Shown one piece after another: positions 23,311 through 31,924 of a DNA stretch of 64,000 bases (its first letter is position 1; the number at the start of each line of letters is the position of its first letter). The notes under the pieces were generated by a model, which saw nothing but the letters and a program-made list of their open reading frames with translations, was not told the DNA's origin and ran no database searches. Origin of the DNA: DASRHT01 sp035650355. Lineage in GTDB: Bacteria; Chloroflexota; Ktedonobacteria; Ktedonobacterales; Ktedonobacteraceae. Where the stretch lies: the NCBI GenBank assembly GCA_035650355.1, contig DASRHT010000029.1, forward strand, positions 62,001 through 126,000, read 5' to 3'. A program made the position numbers and the translations under genes.

Positions 23311-25563
23311 TTATTTACGCAGATCAACGGCGATAAGCTGACCTTTGTGCTTGAAGTGGAATGCGATGCGGGTCCAGCCGTCGGGCCAGCCTGGATTGGT
23401 GACGTAACCCTCATCGGTTACACGCAAGCCCGCGAAGCCCAGGATGGTTGCCTGCCATACAGCTCCCGAGCATGCTACGTGGATGCCCTCCGGCGTGTTA
23501 CCACGCTGATTCTCCAGATCGACCAGCGCTCCCTTCATGAACAGGGTATACGCCTGATCCAGGTGCCCCAGTTCGCTCGCCAGAATAACATGGAACGCGG
23601 GCGTCAACGAGGAGCCATAATCGTGGTCGGTGATGGGATAGTAGTAATCCCAGTTGACGCGTTTCGTTTTGAGATCGAACTGCTGATCAAGCACGGTTAG
23701 CAGCATCAGTACATCGGCCTGCTTGATGATGCGGTATCTCTGAATGCCCTCAACCCCTAAAATGCCCTGGTAAGAGTCTTTGCGACCTTGATACTTGCTC
23801 CGGTCGAGTAGCGGCAGCTTGAAGAAGCCCTCGAACTGTTCGATCAACCCCGTTTCGGGGTCCATGAGGAGCCGTATATGTTGTGCCACATCGCTCCAGT
23901 GGTCAAGACGCTCGCTTGTCAAACCAAGCTGGCGCTCCAGCGCCCGCGCTTTGTCGGGGGCATGAACGATCAGCCATTGCAGCGTTTCGAGCGCAGTGCG
24001 GATATTCTCGCGCGCCATAAAGTTGGTGTAGGCGTTGTTATTGACGTGCTCATGCCACTCGTCGGGGCCGATAACGTTGGTAATTTCATAATCGCCACGC
24101 TCCTCGTTCCTCTCAACCCGGCTGACCCAGAACATCGCCGTGCTGAGCATGATTTCCGCGCCATAATCGCGCATAAACTCGTCATCGCCGGAGACTTTCC
24201 AGTATTCCCAGACGGCATGAGCAATGCTAGCGGTGATATGCAGCTCGATCAGGCCGTTAAGAACAGGAATAACCTCTCCTGTCTCTGGATGGATGATCGA
24301 GGGGGGTGTGGCCTCTTCGCCATCGACAGTACTCTCCCAGGGGTATTGCGCGCCTTCGTAGCCGTTGCTGGCAGCCTTTTTGCGCGCGGCTGGCAAAAGG
24401 TGGTAACGGTAGAGGAGCAGATTACGCGCAATATCGGGCAAGACATAGGTGAAAAATGGCAGCATAAAGATCTCGGTGTCGTGGAAGACGTGCCCCCGAT
24501 ATCCAAAGCCTGTTAACCCTTTAGCTGCGATACTGTAGAAGCTATCAGTTGACGAGGCGTTGATGCGCAACTGGTAGATGTTGTAACGTACGGCCACCTG
24601 GGCTATATCGTCACCCTCTATAATGATATCGGCAATATCCCAGAATTTGCGCCATGCCTCCTGACTGGCCGCTAACAGCTTATCATAAATATACGTATGA
24701 GTGGGAGAGGCCACTATTGGGTCTGAGCCTACCATTAAGGCGCTATGAATATCTGGCTCCTGCTGCGTTCCCCCCAGCAGTTGCAGATGATGCTCTACCG
24801 CCATGCGTACCGGGTCGGAGCCATCGCGCGAGGTGTACATTACGACGATTTTCTCGGCGGTGAGCATTGTTCCGGGGGCAAGCGTGCCATAAAAGCGAAT
24901 CCCCGGTTCAATGTCCGAATCGATCATCTCTTTGCGGAATCCTGAAGCGGTGGTGACAAAGCTCATCGTCTGTGCCAGATGCACTAGCGTCTTCTTGGTC
25001 TCGGTATGCAGCCAGATCAGATCTTCTTTATGCCCCTGGTCTACCGTTTCCCAGTGCATGACGTCGTAATTGCCTTCAGCCGTGTTGATGCTGGCCCACA
25101 GGCTGATATCGATCAGTTCGGTTCTCTGATCTTCGTCCGGGGTGACGCTATAGCGAATCGCCCCAACATGCTCATCGGCCAGGTTGGCGAAGCGTTCGCT
25201 TGTAATATGAAGGCGTGTGCCGTGGGGGCTTTCCCAATGTACCGATCTGCGCATAACGCCCTCGCGCATATCCAGCTCGCGATGATAGGCAAGGATCGTG
25301 CCCCTATCGAGCCTGAAACGCTCGCCGTTGACAAAAAGCTTGATGCTGGTCCAGTCGGGAGCGTTGGCAAGCTCTTCCTTCGCTATCGGAATGTCGTCGA
25401 AAACGCCGAATAACAGGGTCGCAGGACTGTCCCTCGGGTAGCCTTCCTCGAAGGTGCCGCGCGTGCCAAAATAGCCATTGCCAATAGTATAGACAGTTTC
25501 CTGGCTATGCAGCTTTTTAAGGTCTGGATCAAACCTCTCTTCGTTTATATACCAAAGATCCAC
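23311..25563 (-). CDS. Glycoside hydrolase family 65 disaccharide phosphorylase
   Basis: 750 residues, the usual size of GH65 enzymes. The N-terminal beta-sandwich begins with WYINEERFDPDLKKLHSQET and GNGYFGTRG. The catalytic (alpha/alpha)6 barrel carries the general acid in NVIGPDEWHEHVNNNAYTN (Glu of GPDE). Phosphorolysis of an alpha-glucoside such as maltose, trehalose or kojibiose gives beta-glucose 1-phosphate. The gene immediately upstream encodes beta-phosphoglucomutase, which converts that product to glucose 6-phosphate, so the pair is a complete salvage pathway. The exact substrate cannot be told from motifs. Its 3' end lies next to the tRNA-Glu. Confidence 0.93.
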   Translation of the reverse strand: MDLWYINEERFDPDLKKLHSQETVYTIGNGYFGTRGTFEEGYPRDSPATLLFGVFDDIPIAKEELANAPDWTSIKLFVNGERFRLDRGTILAYHRELDMREGVMRRSVHWESPHGTRLHITSERFANLADEHVGAIRYSVTPDEDQRTELIDISLWASINTAEGNYDVMHWETVDQGHKEDLIWLHTETKKTLVHLAQTMSFVTTASGFRKEMIDSDIEPGIRFYGTLAPGTMLTAEKIVVMYTSRDGSDPVRMAVEHHLQLLGGTQQEPDIHSALMVGSDPIVASPTHTYIYDKLLAASQEAWRKFWDIADIIIEGDDIAQVAVRYNIYQLRINASSTDSFYSIAAKGLTGFGYRGHVFHDTEIFMLPFFTYVLPDIARNLLLYRYHLLPAARKKAASNGYEGAQYPWESTVDGEEATPPSIIHPETGEVIPVLNGLIELHITASIAHAVWEYWKVSGDDEFMRDYGAEIMLSTAMFWVSRVERNEERGDYEITNVIGPDEWHEHVNNNAYTNFMARENIRTALETLQWLIVHAPDKARALERQLGLTSERLDHWSDVAQHIRLLMDPETGLIEQFEGFFKLPLLDRSKYQGRKDSYQGILGVEGIQRYRIIKQADVLMLLTVLDQQFDLKTKRVNWDYYYPITDHDYGSSLTPAFHVILASELGHLDQAYTLFMKGALVDLENQRGNTPEGIHVACSGAVWQATILGFAGLRVTDEGYVTNPGWPDGWTRIAFHFKHKGQLIAVDLRK

Positions 25564-25631
25564 AAACGCATCCTCCCTAATATTTGATGGCTATATAGTG
25601 CGTCTCTCTTTTCTACTCAGGAAACGCGTAG

Positions 25632-26276
25632 CTAGCCTAGTAAGTCTGATAAATGTTTTCCGGCCAGGGTGGGTAAAACTCGATCAGCTCGCTGAAACCG
25701 CTCTTTAGGTCCGATACCAACTGCCTGCATGCCCGCATTCTTGATGGCTTCCACTCCGGCTGCTGCGTCTTCTATCCCCAGGCAATCTACGGCGGGAATA
25801 CCGACAAGCCCTGCCGCGTAGACAAAAATGTCAGGCGCTGGCTTGCCGTTGACGACGCTATAGCCGTCCGCAATGCCATCGAAGTATGGCATAAGGCCCA
25901 GCAATTCGAGGACGGTATGACTGTTTTTACTTGATGATGCAATAGCTGTTTTAATCCCTGCTTGTCTGATTTCTTCTAATAGTGCTGTTCCTCCCTCCAC
26001 CACATCCTTTGGGCTCATGTTGTGGATCAGTTCTACATAATAGCGGTTTTTACGGTCCATCATCTCCTGGATCTGTTCTTCAGAGTACTGACGACCGCGA
26101 ATCAGGTACAGCAACGAATCGCGCCGCCCGACGCCCCGCAGGTGGGCATCGTTCTCTTCGTGCGTAAACGGTATCCCTTCGTCGTCTGCCAGTCGCTTCC
26201 AGGCTTGATAGTGATACTCTGAGGTGTCTGTAATGACTCCATCAAGATCAAAAAGAATTGCTTTTGGTTTTTGCAT
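25632..26276 (-). CDS. pgmB: Beta-phosphoglucomutase (HAD superfamily)
   Basis: 214 residues. HAD motif I is LFDLDGVITDT at residues 8-18, with the nucleophile Asp and the catalytic Asp two residues on. The cap domain helix follows (HYQAWKRLADDEGIPF). Motif II is AIASSSKN, and the later acidic motif is CLGIEDAAAGVEAIKNAG. It interconverts beta-glucose 1-phosphate and glucose 6-phosphate. It is the first gene of a two-gene leftward operon with the GH65 phosphorylase 68 bp downstream. Confidence 0.93.
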   Translation of the reverse strand: MQKPKAILFDLDGVITDTSEYHYQAWKRLADDEGIPFTHEENDAHLRGVGRRDSLLYLIRGRQYSEEQIQEMMDRKNRYYVELIHNMSPKDVVEGGTALLEEIRQAGIKTAIASSSKNSHTVLELLGLMPYFDGIADGYSVVNGKPAPDIFVYAAGLVGIPAVDCLGIEDAAAGVEAIKNAGMQAVGIGPKERFQRADRVLPTLAGKHLSDLLG

Positions 26277-26495
26277 AGGAATACACTCTCCACTGTTTCA
26301 TGTGCTCTTAATCAAGAGCTGCTGCCTGAATCCTACCACATAAACGATACGCTGTAACTAGAATAGCAGAGATATGCTAGAGGCTTGTAAAAATGCCTGA
26401 GACGCTATTACAGCCGTATTGCTGCGCTGGTGGATCGTCTGTGATTTTTGCTTGCTAGTGCCGTATTTTCACGGCTCGATTCTACTTTTGGTACG

Positions 26496-27743
26496 TTAAG
26501 TGCTCGCTTCCCGTTTCACTGCTGGCCCGGCTAAAAAGGAAGAGGTAATGGCAACGAAGCCAAAAAGCATAATTGAGCCAAACGCGAGTGTAAAGGCGCC
26601 TGTGCGATCTAAGAGCAATCCGATCAAGGGCGGACCAATGATGACGGTCGGGCTTGAAATCAGGCTGACAAAGCCTTGCGCAACGCCTTTCCCTACGCTG
26701 CGCAAGTTGGCCGCCGAATTGAACACCGAAGTATACGGCGTGGTTGAGCCAATGGCGATCAGGGACATGCCGATAACGGCAAACGGTGGGAAATGCAGCG
26801 GTATGGCGAGCAGGCCGACGCCAATAGTCCCCATGATGGTGCCTAGCCGTAGCAGTGGAATGGCTCCAATCGTCTTGCGTGCCAGTAGAATGCCACCAAT
26901 CGGACGAAAAAACATACCTGATAGAATGCCAAAGGAGCCAAAAGTCGCGGCCAGCGTCAGGGAGAGGTGATACTGATCGACCAGGTAGATGGTGATCCAG
27001 GCCGCGATGGCGTTGCCCAGACCAAACGTTCCCAGGTGCGAAAGTCCTAACGTCCAGACCGATGGTGAGCGAACCGCAGCTTTGAGATCAACCTGCGTTG
27101 GTGTGTGCCCCTCTTGCCCATCGTTGATAAAGAGCCAGAGAACAATGGTAATGGTGCCGAGCAGCCCCCAGAAGAGGAAGGAGCCGCGCCAGCCTAAAAG
27201 TGGCAACAGGTGCGGCGTTACCAGCAGTCCCATGCCAGAGCCAACCTGCGTTGCTCCGCCATACAACCCCTGTCCCAGAGAAGCATGCTTGCCAAGTCCC
27301 GCCGCTACCCCTGCGCCCGCGACAAACGCTCCTCCTGAGCCAAGCCCAACTAGTATGCGACAGAGGAGAAGCCAGGGGAGATTGGCGAAGAGCGGCAGCA
27401 AAATGCCCCCTATGCTAAGCAGAATGCAGGAGCCAAGCAGCACCCTCTGCCCTCCAAGACGGTCAGCCAGGATACCCGCAGGAATGTAGGTGATAGCCAG
27501 CCCCAGGAAAAGCAGAGTGGAGAAAAGCCCGACCTGCCCGCTGGTAATGTGCAGCTCGCTGCGGATCGTGACGATGAGCGGACTATAGTTTGTGTAGTGG
27601 ACTGCTACCATCATCGCGGTAAAGCATGCTGCAAAGGCGCGCGCTTTGACACTACTCGGGGACTTTGGCCGAAAGGTTGGTTTCGCTAGATTGGGAATGA
27701 GGAGCCCTGGACGTAATTGTGACAATGTTCGGTATCCTTCCAT
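26496..27743 (-). CDS. MFS transporter
   Basis: Start taken at MEGYRTLSQL (415 residues); an upstream in-frame start adds 14 residues. About twelve membrane segments are visible. The intracellular loop after TM2 reads GILADRLGGQRVL, the major facilitator signature motif, and TM7-12 repeat the pattern (FFRPIGGILLARKTIG in the matching loop). The substrate cannot be inferred; the fold resembles nitrate/oligosaccharide or multidrug carriers. It lies 219 bp downstream of no other gene on its strand and may be a single-gene unit. Confidence 0.85.
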   Translation of the reverse strand: MEGYRTLSQLRPGLLIPNLAKPTFRPKSPSSVKARAFAACFTAMMVAVHYTNYSPLIVTIRSELHITSGQVGLFSTLLFLGLAITYIPAGILADRLGGQRVLLGSCILLSIGGILLPLFANLPWLLLCRILVGLGSGGAFVAGAGVAAGLGKHASLGQGLYGGATQVGSGMGLLVTPHLLPLLGWRGSFLFWGLLGTITIVLWLFINDGQEGHTPTQVDLKAAVRSPSVWTLGLSHLGTFGLGNAIAAWITIYLVDQYHLSLTLAATFGSFGILSGMFFRPIGGILLARKTIGAIPLLRLGTIMGTIGVGLLAIPLHFPPFAVIGMSLIAIGSTTPYTSVFNSAANLRSVGKGVAQGFVSLISSPTVIIGPPLIGLLLDRTGAFTLAFGSIMLFGFVAITSSFLAGPAVKREAST

Positions 27744-28071
27744 GGATCGAGCGCAGACCGCGTATTTCCTCCTCCTCGGAGGCAAATTAACATATTACAT
27801 CTTAAAGCGTCAAGTGGAATGCACTAAGAAGCCTGCCCCTATTATAACACTCCGCGCTCTGCTCAATTGCGGCCAGACTGCCAGAAACAATCACCATGCG
27901 CCTTGAACACTTTTCTGTCGGGACGAGGGAGGAGAAGTGCTGGACGAAAGAAAGGGCCAGAGAAAAATTTGATGAAATGAAATACCGAGCTAATCCGTGT
28001 CTTATGAAGATGATAATGCGGAGTGCTTACCAGGAAAAATGTAAATCTGAATCCGAAAGGTGATGATTTTT
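27744..28071. other. Divergent intergenic region
   Basis: 328 bases between the leftward MFS gene and the rightward membrane protein. Promoters for both must lie here; I see no strong consensus pair, tRNA, riboswitch or repeat. Confidence 0.5.
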
Positions 28072-28794
28072 ATGAATACACCCATTACATTTGGCGGCCC
28101 CCAGGTGCTGCTTTTACTTTTAGCTATCATCGGTGTGGGATTGTTCGTTTGGTCGTTTATGGGATTACGCAGCGGCCATAGAGAGCGCGAGAAGGGCTAT
28201 TGGGATGAGGAGGGCAAGTTCCATCATTACAGGCATCCTCATCACCGGCGTCATTATAAATGGGGCCGTGGCCTGAGCGGCGTGCTGTTACTGGCCCTGG
28301 CGATCTCTCTGCTCTGGCTGACCTTCCTAGTCCAGGCGTACCTGGGGCTTACCAGCGATATCCAGGTGGCGCAGGTACGCGCCACAGAGATCACAGGAGT
28401 GTCGCACATGATGAGCGTTGAATTAATCCTCTACGATCAGAACGGCCATCAAACATCCGACAAAACCTATCTTGTGCAGGGAGACGAATGGATGTTGCAG
28501 GGCGATATTGTGAAGTTCCCTACATGGTTGAACATCCTGGGGCTGCATACCGGCTATAAGCTGACGCGGCTGGAGGGGCGTTTTGATGATCCCAACCTTG
28601 AGCGCACCTCTCAGCATACCGTGATTGAACTCAATGGCGGCGATGACAACTTTTTTAAAACGGTGCAGCAGCAGGCATGGCTCTCTCCTACGATAGAGGC
28701 GGCCTATGGCAATGCCGTTTTTCTCGGGGCCGATAGCAGGGTTTACAATGTCTATGTCTCTCAAACTGGCCTGCTTGCGAAGCCTGCCAGATAG
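28072..28794 (+). CDS. Membrane protein of unknown function
   Basis: Start at ATG 28072 (MNTPITFGG) with AAAGG upstream; GTG/ATG codons 9-12 bases earlier are in frame. There are two membrane segments: residues 9-30 (VLLLLLAIIGVGLFVWSFMGL) and about 66-90 (LSGVLLLALAISLLWLTFLV). A His-rich, charged loop between them (HHYRHPHHRRHYKW) could bind metal. The C-terminal about 140 residues form an exported or cytoplasmic beta-rich domain (ELILYDQNGHQTSDKTYLVQ). Not recognised. Confidence 0.65.
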   Translation: MNTPITFGGPQVLLLLLAIIGVGLFVWSFMGLRSGHREREKGYWDEEGKFHHYRHPHHRRHYKWGRGLSGVLLLALAISLLWLTFLVQAYLGLTSDIQVAQVRATEITGVSHMMSVELILYDQNGHQTSDKTYLVQGDEWMLQGDIVKFPTWLNILGLHTGYKLTRLEGRFDDPNLERTSQHTVIELNGGDDNFFKTVQQQAWLSPTIEAAYGNAVFLGADSRVYNVYVSQTGLLAKPAR

Positions 28795-28806
28795 CAGGAG
28801 AGCTGT

Positions 28807-29604
28807 CTATCGGTTGCTGCTACCTTTAGCCCGAGCCTGCAACTGGCGGATCTCCGCCATAGTTGTGCGCCATGCCGTTGAGGCCGGATCGATCACCACG
28901 AAATGATCGGTACCCGCCAGCTCGATCAGGGTTACAGCATCTCCCGCCTCCAATGCTTTTTGCGTGTACCGCTGGCTGACTATCAGCGGCACCCGATCAT
29001 CTTCCGTGCCGTGGATCAGCACTTGCGGGACGCCTGTGGGCAGAAGGGCGGCAGGTGATGCTACAGCATAGCGTTCCGGTACCCCATCAAATCCGCCGCC
29101 AAGCAACTCGCTGGCGGCACCCTTGCCGAGGTTGAGCTGCCAGCTATGTTCCAGATCGGCGACGCCCGCGAGACTGATGGCGCCTGCGAGTGTAAGCGGT
29201 GTTCTCTGGGCCGCGAGAATGCTCTGCTGCGGTATTTTTGAGCGTGCGGCTAACCAGAGCGCGAGATGTCCCCCGGCTGAATGTCCAACCGTCACAACTC
29301 GCTGCATATCAAGATTGTAGCGCGTGGCGATTGTTGGCAGATAGTCGGCGGCCTGAGCAACATCAAGCAGCGTGCCGGGCCAACCTCCGCCGATGTCCCC
29401 AACGCGGCGATACTCAATATTCCAGGCGGCTATCCCCTGCCGCGCCAGATCCTCGGCCAGGCCCGTCATCAACGTAAGGTCGTACGCTGCTCGCCAGAAG
29501 CCACCGTGAATAAGTATAACGATGGAATGAGGGCCTGAGCCTTCCGGCAGGTAAAGCGCGCCAAACTGGAGCGGCTCGGTTCCATAAGATAACTTGTTCA
29601 TCAA
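28807..29604 (-). CDS. Alpha/beta hydrolase (esterase/arylformamidase-like)
   Basis: 265 residues. The oxyanion-hole motif HGGFW at about 33-37 and the nucleophile elbow GHSAGGHLALW place it with BD-FAE/carboxylesterase-type hydrolases. The catalytic Asp lies in GTEDDRVPL and the His in GTDHFVVID near the C-terminus. It starts 26 bp after the sirtuin stop codon and is likely co-transcribed, which would suit an esterase acting with deacylation chemistry, but no direct link is shown. Confidence 0.88.
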   Translation of the reverse strand: MMNKLSYGTEPLQFGALYLPEGSGPHSIVILIHGGFWRAAYDLTLMTGLAEDLARQGIAAWNIEYRRVGDIGGGWPGTLLDVAQAADYLPTIATRYNLDMQRVVTVGHSAGGHLALWLAARSKIPQQSILAAQRTPLTLAGAISLAGVADLEHSWQLNLGKGAASELLGGGFDGVPERYAVASPAALLPTGVPQVLIHGTEDDRVPLIVSQRYTQKALEAGDAVTLIELAGTDHFVVIDPASTAWRTTMAEIRQLQARAKGSSNR

Positions 29605-29630
29605 TCATACCCTCTGGTATCTGTTTTTAA

Positions 29631-30410
29631 TCAAAGCAGCGCTACCAGGTCCGGCAGAACGCGGCCCGCGTTTGCGTGAATTATCACATCTGCGTAATCA
29701 TCAAAAGGGGTTGGTTCCAGATTGATGATAATCAGAGGCACATTGCGTTGTAATGCCAGTCTGGGTAATGCCGCGGCTGGCGTTACCCTCAGAGATGACC
29801 CCACTACCAGGAAGAGATCGCATGTCGTCGCCAGTTCTCTGGCCCGTGCGAGTTCCGTCTCCGGGATGCGTTGCCCAAAGAGTATCGTGGCCGTTTTGAG
29901 GAAGCCGCCACACTGCGGGCAGGTTGGATCGGTTTCGCCTGCATCGATGCGTTGCTGAAGCTCACTCATGGATGAACGTATACCGCATAAGGTGCAGGCG
30001 GCGAAACGAGAGGTGCCGTGCAGTTCGACGACGCTCTCTGGCGCATGGCCTGCATCCTGATGGAGACCATCGAAGTTTTGTGTGATGATGCCCAGCAACA
30101 ACTGCCTGCGCTCCAGTTCTACCAATGCTCTATGTGCAGCATTCGGCCTGGCGGCAGCAACCTGCTGCGAGAGGCTGCTGCGCGTTTGCCAGTATTGCTG
30201 ACGCGCCTCCGCTTTGCTGATGAAATCATGGTAGCTTACGGGAGGTGTTTGCTGCCAGATGGAGCCGGGGCTACGAAAATCGGGAATGCCCGATTCGGTG
30301 CTGATGCCCGCGCCGGTCAATGCGACAATATGGCTGGCTTGCTGCATCAGTTCGGCAGCGTCACGGAGTTGTTCTTCTAAGCTGAGCATAAGCGTTGCAA
30401 TCGACCCCAT
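29631..30410 (-). CDS. NAD-dependent protein deacylase (sirtuin, CobB-like)
   Basis: 259 residues, with the whole SIR2 signature. ALTGAGISTESGIPDFRS binds NAD, TQNFDGLHQDAG contains the conserved Asn-Asp, and the catalytic His is in VELHGTS. A zinc ribbon uses CTLCG and CPQCG. GSSLRVTPAA and IINLEPTPFD complete the nucleotide pocket. It removes acyl groups from protein lysines, releasing O-acyl-ADP-ribose. It is the first gene of a two-gene leftward operon with the esterase downstream. The first ATG is used; a second, 7 codons later, is equally possible. Confidence 0.94.
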   Translation of the reverse strand: MGSIATLMLSLEEQLRDAAELMQQASHIVALTGAGISTESGIPDFRSPGSIWQQTPPVSYHDFISKAEARQQYWQTRSSLSQQVAAARPNAAHRALVELERRQLLLGIITQNFDGLHQDAGHAPESVVELHGTSRFAACTLCGIRSSMSELQQRIDAGETDPTCPQCGGFLKTATILFGQRIPETELARARELATTCDLFLVVGSSLRVTPAAALPRLALQRNVPLIIINLEPTPFDDYADVIIHANAGRVLPDLVALL

Positions 30411-30555
30411 ATTTTTCTAGTGAATAGCAGTAACGATTAACGTGTTAAGTAGTATATCTTTCTTTTACTCGCGCTGACAACTGCAACCCGCGAGGCACAT
30501 CTCGCTGAAGGGGCTAACTTATATTGCTATAAAGATTGCCATACGAAAATCCTGC

Positions 30556-31892
30556 ATGTTAAAATGGTTAAAGCAAAGTCAGGTTCGATCTATCTGTAAA
30601 GTCTTTTCAGGTATGTCTTGCAGAGTTCGGGTACCATTTCACAGACTTTTTCGGGTCAGAAGGTATTACTACATTTTTAAAAATGCAATCAGAATAGAGG
30701 GCTTGAGTCATTTGAGTGCTTATTTGCAACGCCTGGTAGCGCTACCTTGTAAAATACAGTTCAGTATTATTATGCTCTGCTGGCTGCCTGCTGCGTTCCT
30801 CTTTTCGCCAGAGAGATCGATTTTTGGTACCCTTTTTGGTCTATCAACAGCTCTGGCCGCCTGGATGTTCAAGTACCGAGGAGGCTTACTTTGTGTTGGC
30901 GGTACGCTGCTCTATATCATTATTATCAACACCGTCGTTATGAGGTCTTTGATATGGGAGCGCCACCAGACCGTGAGCTTTATACTGGGCTCTTTATCAA
31001 TAACTTTTGTGGCTCTACTCATTGGCTATCTACGCAGCCTGCTCGACATTGCTCTTGCAGGCAAAGAGCAGGCGGGCAGGGCGCTTGAGCAGCAACGACT
31101 GCTCAATGATTTGAAGGACCAATTTCTTCTCAACGTGAGTCACGAGCTGCGTACACCGCTCACGGAGGTGCAGGGCTATCTCGAACTGCTGAAAGAGCAC
31201 AGTGGGAAGCTAGAACCAGAGATGCAGAAAACTTTTGTGGAGAACGCTGTGCGGGGCTGTGAGGAATTGCAGACGCTGATCGCTAATGTGCTGGATGCCA
31301 TGTATTTCGACGAACAGACCGGCAAACGCACGTTAGTGGCGCAACGAGAGCCGTTACAGGTGTTGATGGTTGTGCGTGAGATGCTAAAAGGGTTTGAGCA
31401 GCAGTTGCACGGGCGAACGGTGGAGCTGGATATTCCCGAAACGTTGAAGGTATGGGCCAGTCGGCTTCATATGCGCCAGATTCTCTACAATTTGCTTTCC
31501 AACGCTTTAAAATACTCGCCTGAAGAGAGCCCGGTTTGTATTCAGGCAAAACTCTGGAGTAATGAGCCGCTTGATGGCGTGAAGTTGGTACGCCAGGTGT
31601 GTATTTGCGTCAAAGATACGGGTCCCGGGATTCCGCAAGATGAAATGCCCCACCTCTTTGGTCGCTTCATGCGTCTCGAACGCGATATTTCTGGGCCGAT
31701 CCGTGGCAGCGGTCTGGGCCTCTATATCTGTAAACAGTTAGTTGAAGAGGTATGGGCGGGACTATCTGGGCGGAAAGTGCAGGTATACCCGGAGAAGGAA
31801 CCCGCTTTTGCTTTACTCTCCCGGCAGTGCCATCCTCAACGCAGCTTTATCATAAAAGCGAGAGCATCATTCCCTCCGAAGCTCACGGCTAA
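30556..31892 (+). pseudogene. Sensor histidine kinase, frameshifted near its C-terminus
   Basis: Three or four N-terminal membrane segments (about residues 65-165) precede HisKA with LNVSHELRTPLTE (phosphorylated His) and an HATPase domain with NLLSNALKYSPEE, DTGPGIP and GSGLGLYICKQ. Just after this G2 box the frame breaks. The continuous frame gives non-homologous sequence to 31971, whereas shifting at about 31752 restores the family ending: MGGTIWAESAGIPGEGTRF, FCFTLP, then a stop at 31892. Either a real one-base indel has changed the last about 45 residues, or it is a sequence error. No response regulator is adjacent. Confidence 0.8.
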
Positions 31893-31924
31893 TTGTCTTG
31901 CTATGCTCGCTCCCTCCCGAAGCT